DNA of 64,000 bases from Uloborus plumipes (Eukaryota > Arthropoda > Arachnida > Araneae > Uloboridae), in assembly GCA_038373865.1 (NCBI GenBank), contig JAXGGA010001032.1, positions 1 through 64,000 on the forward strand. Direction: 5' to 3'. Below the pieces are notes generated by a model. The model was given only the letters and a program-made list of their open reading frames with translations. It did not search any database and had not been told where the DNA came from. Positions 34,261-44,700 of this stretch are shown here, one piece after another. The translations under genes and the position numbers were made by a program. Within the stretch, counting starts at the first letter, position 1, and every line of letters begins with the position of its first letter.

Positions 34261-34560
34261 GCACGGTTGCATTTCACTCCTATTTTAGGAAAATCAGGGG
34301 CCCTACTCTAACTTCCTGGAACTTCCAGTGACGTCTATAACTCCCTCACGACAAGCAAGAACCGCTGAGAAAATAGTCGCTTGTCAAATTTTGTGCTACT
34401 CTGAAAGCCCTAAATGTGCCCAAGCGAGAATTTTCTCTCCTACCGCGTATCGAGAAGGAAAAACGATTGACCAATCAAATGACACTATATCTCACTCGCG
34501 TTACATCAACATTCGCTAGTGCAACATTGCTTTAACTTTCCAGTTTAGCTTAGCCTCCGA
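34261..34560 (+). other. conserved non-repetitive island, possible regulatory DNA
   Basis: A moderately G+C-richer block almost identical in copy 2 (51322-51618). It includes a CCAAT box within GATTGACCAATCAAATGAC. A 63-aa frame is open in copy 1, and its copy-2 counterpart (84 aa) diverges at the 3' end because of a small deletion, so coding is not supported. Promoter activity is only a guess. Confidence 0.2.
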
Positions 34561-36151
34561 AATAGATGGCAAAAAGATTCGAGAGCCAAACATTAAAAGC
34601 ATTCGGCAGATTAAGATGTTGTGTTTCAGGAATTTAAAAATATTAGAATTTTAAATCGCAATTAGTACATCTTTTCAACACATACGAGTATACAAGCGTA
34701 AGCGAAGTAAAGTGTCGAAATACATTATACGAAATCATCTCAATGTATCAAAGGCTTCAACTGAACATGAAAAAATTTATAAATACTTTTAAAAAATAAT
34801 ACTAATATTTAAAAATATTTGTTAAATTAAATCATTTAATTTCGTGACTTTACTTTTGTGTCTTTGTTTTTAGCGATATTTTGATTTTATCGCAATAATA
34901 GTTTAAAATACAGACTTTAAATACTATTACTTTAAGTAAAAGTCCCCTTTTAGCGTTATTCATTTTTGTTTTTGCAATAAAGACTGTTGTGTGTGTAATG
35001 CAGAAGAGAAAAATGAGCTTCCAAATCACATGGCTGGGCAGGGCAAAATTAAGGCATAGGTATATGGGGCACAGGTCCAGGGCAACAACGTTTGGAAGGC
35101 CTTAAATCTACCTAAAGTTTTTTAAATGGAGAAATTTCATATCGCACTATGACAAGATAAAAAATAAATTTAAAATACTCTTTCGAAAACTTGAAATCCT
35201 AAATATTTTACTACTTCATTATATTGTTTTTATTTGGGGACGGGAGGGGTGGGGCAGCCCATAAAGCTCGTGCTCAATGTCCTACAAAGTCGTGCCCTGT
35301 GTCTAGGTGTCACTTTTTCAAAATGTGTATTTAAAACATTTGTTGTTTGAGAGGGGTAAAAATTAGTGCATGTGTTGTGCTTTTTGCAATGATTTTGATA
35401 GACTCAATTTTGCTTTTCGCGATATTTTGGCCTTTTTGCAATAAGATATATATATTCACTCTCTAAATATTAAGTACAAGTCCCTATTTTTCGGGCAATG
35501 CGGAAGAGAAAAATGGAGATCCGAAATCACATGTCTGCGGATCTTTTTTCCAAAATGCATTTAAAATACTTTGTTTGAGAATTGAAAGAAACAAATTCAT
35601 GTTTTATGCTTTTGCTATCAATTTAAGATTTGAAAAACGATGATTCAATTATTCTGTGAGGAAGGGACCTCAGGCATGCGCAAATGCCAGGAAGGTCGTG
35701 CCATAAAAGGTTAGACAGTATATATGATTGTATTTACAGATTTTCCACCGTAGCTCCTAAACTATCGATCCAATTTCGATAAATGTGGTATCAATTGATT
35801 CGTATGGCCCGGGTAACATACGTTACATTTTAACCATCTTTAACAATTGGGGGGAGGGGTCGCTTTTACCTTGTAAGCCCCGATTTTAACCGATTTTATT
35901 TTTATTTATTTATTATTATTATTATTTTTTTTTTTTGTGGTGCCTGAACTATTTATCCGATTTTGATGAATAAGGTGTCAAGCGATTTATTATTATAACC
36001 CACGGATATTATAAACTACATTTTAACCTACTTCTATAGGCTGGGTTTTACTTGGAAACCCTGATTTTAACAGATTTCATTCCTTTTGTTTACGTAGCGC
36101 TTGAGCTATTTATCCGATTTTTATGTTATTAGCTGAATATTTGAACTCTAA

Positions 36152-36157
<6 letters not shown>

Positions 36158-36242
<85 letters not shown>

Positions 36243-36245
36243 TTT
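36158..36245 (+). repeat. TA microsatellite followed by T-tract
   Basis: About 32 TA units (36158-36223) followed by about 20 T. The same locus in copy 2 (about 53213-53262) has a short interrupted TA run and only nine T, so this microsatellite changed length after duplication. Confidence 0.9.
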
Positions 36246-36591
36246 GACCTGAGCTTTTGTGATGCTAAAAAGATCAAAGTAATGATAAGGCTTAAGAATT
36301 TGTTTGTGGAATTGAATTAAGTTTTCAGTTTAGTTTATAAAATAAGGAATCATTAAAATGTCCTTACAAAGATAGCCTCATAAATACCTAAATTTTAAGG
36401 AAATTCACATTATTGCTGTTAAAGAATTAATGCAATTGATTATTTAATTTTAAAATCAAATTGTAATACCAGGAAATTTACTGTCAATGCTGAAATTTGC
36501 GTCAGAAAACTATATTTTCTACGAATGCCATCCCAAAATGTTTCGGGAATTGGGTATTCAAAGGGTAAATTATGTTGAATTATATACTCCA

Positions 36592-36779
36592 TCTATAATA
36601 ATAAAAGCAAGTGTAATGTGTCTGGCTGTCTGCCTGTCTGTCCATTTGTCTGACCGAGCTCTCCAGCCAAATCTATCGCACGCAGGGACCTGGAATTTTT
36701 TACACGGAAGCACAAAGGGGCTGGCCACCAGACCTCGAAGCCCGATTTTCGATTTTTGAATTAGAAAAATTTTAAAAAA
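36592..36779 (+). mobile_element. Helitron 5' terminus, family 1 (truncated)
   Basis: Starts A|TCTATAATAATAAAAGCAAG, followed by a run of CTGNCTGTC-type words and CGCACGCAGGGACCTGG. It is cut off at 36779, where the next Helitron begins. This start resembles the minus-strand Helitron at 12907-13743. Confidence 0.55.
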
Positions 36780-37252
36780 TCTATATATATAAAAGAAAGT
36801 CGTGTTAGTTACACAACTTAAAACTCAAGAACGGCTGTACCGATATGGCTAAAAATTGGTGGGTAGGTAGCTTAGAGCCAGGAGACGGACATAGGCTATA
36901 ATTTATGTGTGTCAGTTACATAAATAGAAAAACTGTCTTATTGACTAAGCCTTTTTACTAAGCCTTTTTTGACACCTCCATGGCTGAGCGACATAAAGCA
37001 CACGTTCTGGCAGCTACCGGTGCGCAGTAAACAGGTTGTAAGCTAGCGGTGCGTTGAGTGTTATTTGACTTTTTTGTGAAGTAAATTACAAACAAACGCG
37101 TTACGTCCCTTGAAATTTATACGTGATAAGCTGTCAGAAACGATTGTCACTTAAGAGTTTTTACGCTTCTGAGCCTGAGAGGTAGAGAGCTCTTGGTGGG
37201 ATAGCTCCTGCACTGCAGTTAAAGAGGTTGTTCTTTCACTACTATTCTATCT
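36780..37252 (+). mobile_element. Helitron 5' part, family 2, copy A
   Basis: Starts TCTATATATATAAAAGAAAG (preceded by A). It matches copies B and D through TAAGCTGTCAGAAACGATTG, then diverges near 37152 and has no helicase piece. No 3' end of its own is seen. Confidence 0.65.
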
Positions 37253-37256
37253 TCTA

Positions 37257-38030
37257 TCTATATATATAAAAGAAAGCCGTGTTAGTTACACTATTTATAA
37301 CACAAGAACAGCTGTACCGATATGGCTAAAAATTGGTGGGTAGGTAGCTTAGAGCCAGGAGACGGACATAGGCTATAATTTATGTGTGTCAGTTACATAA
37401 ATAGAAAAACTGTCTTACTGACTAAGCCTTTTTTGACACCTCCATGGCTGAGCGACATAAAGCACACGTTCTGGCAGGTTCCGGAACGCAGTAAACAGGT
37501 TGTAAGTTAGCGGTGCGTTGAGTATTATTTGACTTTTTCGTGAAATAAATTAAAAACAAACGCATTACTTCCCTTGAAATTTATATGTGATAAGCTGTCA
37601 GAAATGATTGCTCATTCCTAGGATCCCGATGATCCCAACGGATATGCCGTTTGAATTTAAAAGACTTCAATTTCCGATCCGTCTTGCATTTGTCATGACC
37701 TTTAACAAATCACAAGGCCAATCCTTAAAAGTTTGTGGTTTGAATCTAGAACATCACTGTTTTTCCCATGGTCAATTATATGTGGCATGTTTACGAGTCG
37801 GAAGACCATCTGCGTTGTTTCTTTTTGCGCCTGATAATAAAACAAAAAATGTTGTGCATCACAAGGTACTTTAGTGAAGAGCAACCTATGTACTAAAATA
37901 GAGAAACAATAATGAATGATTAATGGTACTTAATTTTTTTTGTATTTTCTAACAATAAAAAACTTAATAAATTCAAAAAGTTTCTTATTTATTGCCTTTA
38001 AGGCGGAACAGAGTTCGCCGGGTCAGCTAG
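37257..38030 (+). mobile_element. Helitron, family 2, copy B (774 bp, non-autonomous)
   Basis: A complete pair of ends: 5' A|TCTATATATATAAAAGAAAG and 3' hairpin GGCGgAACagaGTTCGCC followed by GGGTCAGCTAG|T at 38030. It lies inside the 5' terminus of another copy (C): TCTA at 37253-37256 continues as TATATATATAAAAG at 38031. Internal deletion joins the 5' region to the last part of the helicase gene (37608-37874). Confidence 0.8.
37608..37874 (+). pseudogene. Helitron helicase, C-terminal fragment (copy B)
   Basis: Encodes the end of the Pif1-like helicase of the Rep/Hel transposase: LIPRIPMIPTDMPFEFKRLQ, then LAFVMTFNKSQGQSLKVCG (motif V region) and FSHGQLYVACLRVGRP (motif VI, where CSRVG is usual). 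It ends at a natural-looking stop about 150 bp before the 3' hairpin. The Rep domain and helicase motifs I-IV are absent, so it cannot act as a transposase. Confidence 0.85.
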
Positions 38031-38140
38031 TATATATATAAAAGAAAGTCGTGTTAGTTACACTACTTATAACTCAAGAACGGCTGTACCGATATGGCTA
38101 AAAATTGGTGGGTAGGTAGCTTAGAGCCAGGAGACGGACA
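38031..38140 (+). mobile_element. Helitron, family 2, copy C (5' fragment)
   Basis: Continuation of a 5' end interrupted by copy B (see 37253-37256). It runs to GGAGACGGACA, where copy D begins. The expected following sequence (TAGGCTATAATTTATG) is not found after copy D, so copy C was already truncated or was deleted. Confidence 0.65.
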
Positions 38141-38945
38141 TCTATATATATAAAAGAAAGTCGTGTTAGTTACACTATTTATAACTCAAGAACGACTGTA
38201 CCGAAAGGACTTAAAATTGGTAGATAGGTAGCTTAGAGCCAGGAGACGGACATAGGTTATAATTTATGTGTGTCAGTTACATAAATAGAAAAAAATGTCT
38301 TAATGACTAAGCCTCCATGGCTGAGCGACATAAAGCACATGTTCTGGAAGCTTCCGGAGCGCAGTAAACAGGTTATAAGTTAGCGGTACGTTGAGTGTTA
38401 TTTGACTTTTTTGTAAAGTAAATTATAAACAAACGCGTTACTTCCTTTGAAGTTTATATGTGATAAGCTGTCAGAAACGATTGCTCATTCCGAGGATCCT
38501 GATGATCCCAACCAATATGCCGTTTGAATTTATAAGACTTCAATTTTCGATCCGTCTTGCATTTCTCATAACCATCAACAGATCACAAGGCCAATCCTTA
38601 AAAGTTTGTGGTTTGAATCTAGAACATCACTGGTTTTCCCATGGTCAACTATATGTGGCATGTTCACGGGTCGGAAGACCATCTGAGTTGTTTTTTTTTT
38701 TTTTTTTTTTGAGCCTGATAATAAAACAAAAAATGTTGTGTATCACAAGGTACTTAAGTGAAGACCAACTTACTAAACCTACATGGCCGACCTACTAAAA
38801 TACAGAAACAATAATGAATGATTAATGTGGGTGCTTATTTTTTTTTTTTTTTTTTTGTACATTCTAATAATAAAAAACTTAATAAATTTAAAAATTTGCT
38901 TATTTATTGTCTTTAAGGCGGAACAGAGTTCGCCGGGTCAGCTAG
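38141..38945 (+). mobile_element. Helitron, family 2, copy D (805 bp, non-autonomous)
   Basis: Complete 5' (A|TCTATATATATAAAAG) and 3' (GGCGgAACagaGTTCGCC...CAGCTAG|T) ends. Same internal deletion structure as copy B, with small differences in the 5' region and T-tracts near 38690-38711 and 38839-38856. Confidence 0.8.
38460..38798 (+). pseudogene. Helitron helicase, C-terminal fragment (copy D)
   Basis: Same fragment as in copy B, with motif VI as FSHGQLYVACSRVGRP. A T22 run at about 38690-38711 shifts the frame after GRPSELF, so the last residues are lost. Not functional. Confidence 0.82.
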
Positions 38946-39522
38946 TTGTATAATATATTCAAAAACAACAGAAATAACATCCACGTATGTGCAAATACAT
39001 CGATTTCTTAAAGCCTATATGGCAATTATCCCCTCCCCTCTAATATTTCTCATTGTAATCTTTTAGTTTGGTAAAAATCAATCATCTTTCGAAATATATT
39101 AGTATTTAAGTTTCATTACTAGGAAAATGTCTGTGTTGACTGCTTATACGATTATGTTTTTGTCATTTTTTGTTTTCTAATCTATAATGGGGAGTATTTT
39201 AATGTACCGTAGCAAAGTCTCGATTATCCGCGTAATAGGGTGGCTCTGTAACCACGGATAAGCGAATATCGTGGATAAACTGAAAAATAGGTAGAAATCG
39301 ATACTAGTGTTTGCAATGGCAAAAAATGTCAATAACACAACGCATGCATTTAAATCATAGCTAACAATGATTACATTGAATGTAAAAAATGCCTCTAAAA
39401 GTTAAAAATCATCAAAAACGCGCTCGCACTTTTCTGCATTCAGTTAATCATCAACATAAAAAAAGAAAACAGAAATCGAGTGAGAAAGACCAGCGGATCC
39501 TTCAACCATGGATATATATATA
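38946..39522. other. non-coding stretch with a pogo/Tigger-like end
   Basis: Mostly A+T-rich. Near 39212 the words AAAGTCTCGATTATCCGCG and CCACGGATAAGCGAATATCG resemble pogo/Tigger-type termini, but no partner end was found. Copy 2 lacks this whole region. Confidence 0.3.
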
Positions 39523-40212
39523 CGAAGGCAATTCAGAAACTAACCTCCGGTTGATTGAAAAAAATACACCAAGTTAAGTAAAAATATTTTAATATATACA
39601 TCTTACAACTACATCTTTGCACTATTTTTCGACATAGTCTCCATAACGATTGAGGCACTTATCGTATCTCTTCACAAGCTTTGAAATTCCTTCTGCGTAA
39701 AAATCACCCGCTTGTGCCTTGAGCCAGCCTGTTACCGCATCTTTGAGCTCTTCGTCGTCATCATCAAACCGCTGAGACCCGAGCCATTTCTTCATATGCA
39801 TGAAGAGGTGATAATCGCTTGGCGCCAGATCTGGGCTGTAAGGTGGATGGTTGAAAACGTCCCACTTGAAGGACTCAAGAAGGGCTGTTGTTCTGCGAGC
39901 AGAGTGAGGACGGGCGTTATCGTGCAAAAAAACGATACCGGAAGTCAGCATACCACGGCGATGAATAGCTGCTGCAGAGTATCCTTTGGCTGTAAAAAAC
40001 CTTATAACAGCACGCACTTCACATTTGGCGGGATTTTCTATTGCAGCACACATTTCAAACTGCCACAAAAACTAAACTAGCGCAGGTACGATGTTCACTC
40101 GACTACGGCTTGATGCCGACTGACCTGCTGAGCGTGTGAATGCACAGATGGCGCTACTCCCCCCACTACCCGCACTGTTACCAATCGGAGGTTAGTTTCT
40201 GAATTGCCCTCG
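39523..40212 (-). mobile_element. internally deleted mariner (mini-mariner, 690 bp)
   Basis: TIRs CGAaGGCAATTCAGAAACTA (left) and the inverted TAGTTTCTGAATTGCCCTCG (right), matching for about 32 bp with one mismatch near the tip. Flanked by TA at 39521-39522 and 40213-40214. About half the length of a normal mariner, because the middle of the transposase gene is missing. Both ends look functional. Confidence 0.88.
39622..40068 (-). CDS. mariner transposase, in-frame internal deletion
   Basis: A 148-codon frame. Residues 1-37 (CEVRAVIRFFTAKGYSAAAI) match the start of a mariner DNA-binding domain. The frame then jumps without a shift to LTSGIVFLHDNARPHSARRT, which carries the second catalytic Asp, followed by HPPYSPDLAPSDYHLF with the third Asp and a complete C-terminus. 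The missing middle would hold the second HTH, the linker (WVPHEL) and the first catalytic Asp. A normal mariner transposase is about 345-350 aa. If expressed, the product could not cut DNA; whether it could pair with full-length transposase is speculation. Confidence 0.85.
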   Translation of the reverse strand: MWQFEMCAAIENPAKCEVRAVIRFFTAKGYSAAAIHRRGMLTSGIVFLHDNARPHSARRTTALLESFKWDVFNHPPYSPDLAPSDYHLFMHMKKWLGSQRFDDDDEELKDAVTGWLKAQAGDFYAEGISKLVKRYDKCLNRYGDYVEK

Positions 40213-40338
40213 TATATATAATCGAGAGTTTATTGGATTCAAGTACTTAAAAATAACTAACATCAAAAAATAAAATAAATATTTTCTATTTTTTTTTTTT
40301 TTTGTAATATTAGTTAAAACTTTTAAAAGTTTAATCTA
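40213..40338. other. spacer between two transposons
   Basis: A+T-rich with T15 near 40289-40303. The segment AATATTAGTTAAAACTTTTA matches copy 2 at 53617-53636, so homology between the copies resumes here. Confidence 0.6.
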
Positions 40339-41892
40339 CAGTGCGTCTCGAAATGATAGGTCCACCCTTATTTTTCGAAATTTCGACTCTTAATTAGGAA
40401 TAAGAATCACTTTTTTTGATAGTGATTATATATCTGTAATTGTTATTACTATGTTTGATGAAATTTCTTAAAAATATATCATTTCTTCTTATTTGTTGCA
40501 AATTTTCATTTTCAGACCGTTTCAAAAAGATAGGTCCGCCTTCAGAAATGCTGCCCCAACCACGTAAATTTCCAAACATTTGCATAAGTATCGTTGCTTA
40601 GTGTTACTACGGGATTATGCTTGTTGCTGTGGAGGTATTTAAACAGATTTGAACAGCACTTTGTAGTCGAACAAAACGGGTTGTCATTGCAGTCTTCCGC
40701 TGGTTGAGCAGGGGAAAATTGATGCATTTAAACAGTCTGGAAAATCGAATAGAGAAATAGGTAAGCTTTTAAACAGATTGCAAAGTGTTGCAAACAATTT
40801 TTTGCTATTTCGAAATGCTTATAGCAGTAAAAAATCATCTGGCCGCCCATCAAAAGTGACACTCCGACAAGGAAGCACAATCGTAAGGGAGCTAAAAACT
40901 GGAAATAATGAGCATATCTACTTTGGCCACACAACTAAACCCTTCAATATCAAAATCTACAGTCCACAGAGCGGTAAAGAAGTTTGGCAGTTTAGTTTAC
41001 TAGAAGAGAAAAGCGGCTTCGAAATTGATTAAAAAGCACAACGAAAAGAGATTGAAATTTGCGCAGGAAGTGATGTCCTGGAAGCAAGATAGGCAGCGTG
41101 TGATATTCAGCGATAAAAAGGAATTCAACCTGGATATGGTTGGGATTATTACTGGCACGATCTGCGTAAAGATAGACAGATATTCTCGAAGAGGCAAGCT
41201 GATGGTGGTTCCGTTATGGCTTGTGCCCGATTCAGAGGGACAGGAAAAACTGATATAGCATTTGTAGACAATCGTTTGACTGCTGCTGGCTGTAACAAGC
41301 TGTTTGAACAATACTTTATTCCACAATCAGAACCCATTGGGGGCCCATTCTTCTTGTTCCAACCAGACAACGCTCCTCTGAACTCTGCAAAGTCCACTTT
41401 TGAATGGTTTCTGGATAATGTACATATTATCGATTAGCCACGTTGCAGCCCCGACCTGAATCCAGTAAAAAACATGTGGGGTAAACTCGCAAGAGCGGTG
41501 TAAGCAGGCGGAAGGCAGTACAATAGTACTGCCGACTTAAAAAGGGCTATTTCCTCCGAATGGTCAAAAATCGGGACAAATTGTTTACAAAAACTTGTAG
41601 AAAACATGCTAAATAGGATTCATGAGCTTATTCAGAAAAGAAAATCAGAAATATTTCTTAATAATTCAACATTTATTTGATGCCTTGTTCAGTGGACCTA
41701 TCTTTTTGAAACAACTGTTTCATCTAATTTTAGTTTTCCTCATTATTCCTATTATTTGTAAATTATTTATGAGCTATTTTACATTGAATGAAGTAATGTA
41801 GTTTATAAAATAGTACTTTGAACACAATACAATCTTTTCTACCAGCATAACTTTCGTTTTTACTGGTGGACCTATCATTTCGAAACGCACTG
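40339..41892 (+). mobile_element. Tc3-like transposon, full length, inactive
   Basis: A 1554-bp element with TIRs CAGTGCGTCTCGAAATGATA and the inverted TATCATTTCGAAACGCACTG, flanked by TA at 40337-40338 and 41893-41894. Copy 2 keeps the empty target (TTTTATCTAATTATTC near 53639), so it inserted into copy 1 after the duplication or was already polymorphic. A second short inverted pair (GATAGGTCCgCCTT near 40529 and GTGGACCTATCTTTTTG near 41692) lies inside, as in families with paired binding sites. Confidence 0.92.
40700..41680 (+). pseudogene. Tc3-like transposase, multiply frameshifted, catalytic Glu lost
   Basis: Recognisable in order across three frames: an N-terminal HTH (LVEQGKIDAFKQSGKSNREIG near 40705), the second DNA-binding part (SSGRPSKVTLRQ), RLKFAQEVMSW, the first catalytic Asp region (VIFSDKKEFNLD), the second (FLFQPDNAPLNSAKS) and the end motif CSPDLNPVKNMWGKLARAV. 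In active members the last motif reads NPIENxW; here the catalytic Glu is Lys. In-frame stops sit after HIID (near 41436) and after LARAV (41501). Clearly dead. Confidence 0.85.
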
Positions 41893-42444
41893 TAATTATT
41901 CATTCATATTGGCTCAATAATTGATATTTATAGAGCTCCTATAAAAGCACTTTGTCTGCTAGAATATGACAATTTTTCTGTTCCGAAAGGTGCTCCCAAA
42001 CACTCTGAAGCTTTTGAGGTCACTGAAAACACTTATCAAATTTTTTAAAAATAAGTTTCACTCTTTATAACTTTAAAATTAGGCAGCTACCTAAATTGAA
42101 ATTTCCCACTTTCTGGTAAAAATATATAAAAATCTTACCGTTTCATTTAATGAATATTTTAAAAATAACTCTTATTTTTTAAATTTATGTGCACACGTTT
42201 TATTTTTTTTTTCAAGACTTCATAGTTGAAGCTATATTAATTTTAAATTTCATTTTTGCAGTTTGCATATGTACACGCTATAACCCTAATTTTTCAGAAC
42301 TTTTCCACGCACCCGCAGGCAGTACTTAAAACTTAGTGCCTTAAAATTTAATCATTATTTTTGTTTAAAAAAATTCAAATAGCATGGCTACAAATAAAAA
42401 TGATACTAATTTTAAAATGTTCACTGACAAAAAGTTAGGTTTAG

Positions 42445-42535
42445 GTTGAGTACGGAGGATATGATCTCCATGACGGTTGAGTACGAAGGATATGATCCAT
42501 CGCAGGATATGATGAGTACGGACTTTGAATGGATA
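42445..42535 (+). repeat. minisatellite, GTTGAGTACGgAGGATATGATC unit (copy 1)
   Basis: Two full and one or two partial units of about 22-32 bp. The equivalent in copy 2 (54428-54522) has a different arrangement of the same words. Intron-like position upstream of the MATH exon. Confidence 0.7.
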
Positions 42536-42782
42536 AGGAGGGTCAAAAGAAAAGCATGAGGGACAAAATCAATGCAAGAAGAAAGGTTGCATTAACTAAG
42601 AAAAAGTCTTAACTAATGAATTTAAAAATTTTAAATGATATTTCTAGGGCTTAAGTTAAAAACTTATCATTTGATTTAAACTAGTTGATTTAAATTGTTA
42701 ACAGCCTGTATGTTATGCACGTATTTTTATTTATACATAAGGAAACATAGAGAATTATGCTGAATCCGAAATGTTTGCATAG

Positions 42783-43179
42783 GAGACGACGTTCCGGTGG
42801 AAAATCAAGAATATTCCAGAGGAATCGTCATTCGGCATCACAACGAGCCCCTTCAAGTGTGGTGATCAGGAATTCTATTTGGAACTATTTCATGTTAAGT
42901 TCGGTGGGGCAGATCATATCCAAGTCCAGCTCAGAAGTTCTGGGGATTCGCCTCTTATCTCCAAGTACAGCATAGGATTCTTCAATCCCAGAAGCAACGA
43001 GTGGAGCTGTTCTTCGGGTGATGCACCAGCTACAATTTCGGACGTGAATCATCATCTTAATATAGAAGATGTGCGAAAGGACTTTTTTATAAATGGTGAA
43101 CTCCTGATAAAGGGTGAAATTCAAGTCATCCCAGAACGCACAGTACTTGCGAATACCCGTGCTCAGACGCAGATGGCCA
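42783..43179 (+). CDS. MATH-domain exon (speckle-type POZ-like), copy 1
   Basis: A 397-bp open segment bounded by an acceptor-like AG (TTTGCATAG, 42781-42782) and a strong donor GTAAGT at 43180-43185, leaving phase 1. It encodes a MATH (TRAF-like) domain from its first strand, FRWKIKNIPEESSFGITTSPF, through FYLELFHVKF, HIQVQLRSSGDSPLISKYSIG and the characteristic late part VRKDFFINGELLIKGEIQV. MATH domains bind substrates; in speckle-type POZ proteins they precede a BTB domain that recruits CUL3 ubiquitin ligase. No BTB exon is in the window: the duplication ends here and a transposon half-element follows. The exon is uninterrupted. Whether it is still spliced into a functional gene cannot be told. 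Confidence 0.72.
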
Positions 43180-43229
43180 GTAAGTATTTCGACTTTTTTC
43201 TTATACAGTTGACGCCGCTTAGTGTGATC

Positions 43230-43451
43230 ACATATAAAATGGTCCCTTTTATGCTCCCTCATCCATTTAAAAACGAGGGTTTTTCCAAAGTTCAAAGTCT
43301 CATAAATAAAAAAATAATACCGATAAAAATCTAAAAGTTGAGACTTTTGATTACCTCAAGGGGTTCAATTGATGAGCCAAATTTGAAAGAAATACAAAAA
43401 TGTGAGGTAAAAATTTTCGCCGATTTTGGATCACTTGACATGAAATGACCC
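43230..43451. mobile_element. half-copy of the GGGTCATTCC foldback element at the duplication junction
   Basis: Matches the right end of the element at 45220-48094 (compare 47890-48094): GGTCCCTTTTATGcTCCC, GAGGGTTTTTCCAAAGTTCA, TTGATGAGCCAAATTTGAAA and the terminal TGGATCACTTGACATGaAAT followed by GACCC. Its last bases coincide with the first base of duplication copy 2. No left half is present. Confidence 0.85.
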
Positions 43452-44203
43452 CTTTATCCACTTGCCCCTTCAATTCTTTCAATTTTTTTAGGTTTGCATA
43501 AAACCGATTGCAATTTATCTTTGTGTCGCTCATTGTAAAATCTGTATCTTCATATTTTTAAAATACGTATTTATTTGCTAAATTACATTTAGTTACACAT
43601 ACTTTTAGTTAAATAGCGAAGCAAAGCACATTTTAAAGGATAACTGTCCGAAGACTAATAGTAGATAAACACTTACATTTCTTTCAAAAGAAAATATTTA
43701 AGAAGGGCTTCATATAATAAGAAACGGTAAAATCATTTACAAGGAGCTACACCAGTTTTACAATGAACGACACGTTACTTGAATGAATTGTCACAATAAT
43801 TTTTGCTCTAACTGAACATAAGATTAACTTCAGAACAGAAAAATATTATGATTCAATCAATTTTCTTATCACTCTATTTCAAGCTTTTGTTTTACTTTAT
43901 TTTTTTTCAAATGTCTCGCTTTGTAAAATGTTGCTCCCAGCTAGAGTACGGGACTTTAGCCGTCCTGTATCAATTTTTCCCGGGACGCGGGACAGTTTTT
44001 CAAAAAACGCGACAGTCCCTTGAAATCCGGGACATCTGACAACCCTGTCTATAACGCGTGTATATTTCCAATTAAATAGATTAAAAAAAGAACAGAATGA
44101 GAAATAAATATATTAAGTATGAGATGTGCAAAAAATAAAACTTCTAGTATTCTGATTTTATTTTTTTTATAAATGAGAGTAAATATTTAATTTTATTTTT
44201 TAA

Positions 44204-44700
44204 CCCTTCACTGCATGGTGTGCCTGATCTGGCACACACCAAAAAAACCCTCATATATTCCTATGATATTTAAATGCAGTTAAACTGAGTTTTGCGCCCC
44301 TTCTGGAACATTGCTATAACAGTTTAGTGTGATGTTTATGCACTAGTTAGTTGCACTAGTCTAGGTATTACAGTTCTTGCTTTTGAAAAAAAGAGTGTCT
44401 GCATTTCCGTTAGAAGTGTGCTTAGTCATTATTTCCTTTGTTCTAAAAATGTTTAAATACACTTAGTGGCAAATTTGTTTGTACCACTTATGGCACAAAA
44501 CACATTGTAGATTATTACTTATTGGTATACAAAGCATATGCTATGTGCTTTGTGCCATATGTAGAACAAACAATTAAAACATCATTTTTGATGCACATTT
44601 TTAAGATTATTTTTTTTCTTCATTTTTCCTGAACTCAGAGCTATTAAAAGGTAACATATGATTTTTTTCATGAAAATATAAAAAATCGTGCAGTGAAGGG
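44204..44700. mobile_element. TTAA-flanked MITE, family A, copy 2
   Basis: 497 bp, with the same ends as 1350-1847 (CCCTTCACTGCA... and ...TGCAGTGAAGGG). Flanked by TTAA (44200-44203) and TTAC (44701-44704). The empty site survives in duplication copy 1 as TTTTTTAAGATTATC near 28907, which has a single TTAA. Confidence 0.92.

Larger units (their letters stand above)
28161..43107 (+). repeat. segmental duplication, copy 1
   Basis: Aligns in direct order with 43451-55114. It begins CCTTTATCCACTTGCC and ends GAACTCCTGA inside a MATH-domain exon. Matching landmarks: 28558/43848, 29489/48135, 30452/48941, 32338/49404, 33428/50495, 34328/51389, 35710/52770, 41900/53650, 42783/54787. Copy-1-specific segments are 30922-32337, about 36541-40262 and 40339-41892. 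Divergence in shared DNA is low by eye. I see no obvious inverted segments. Confidence 0.92.

Noticed and set aside
34328..34519. Frame starting MTSITPSRQARTAEK, also seen at 51389
   Set aside because: A small deletion changes the end in the second copy, and substitutions are no rarer than in flanking DNA, so coding is not supported. Kept only as a possible regulatory island.
36123..36320. IY-repeat reading frame
   Set aside because: Translation of a TA microsatellite and T-tract.
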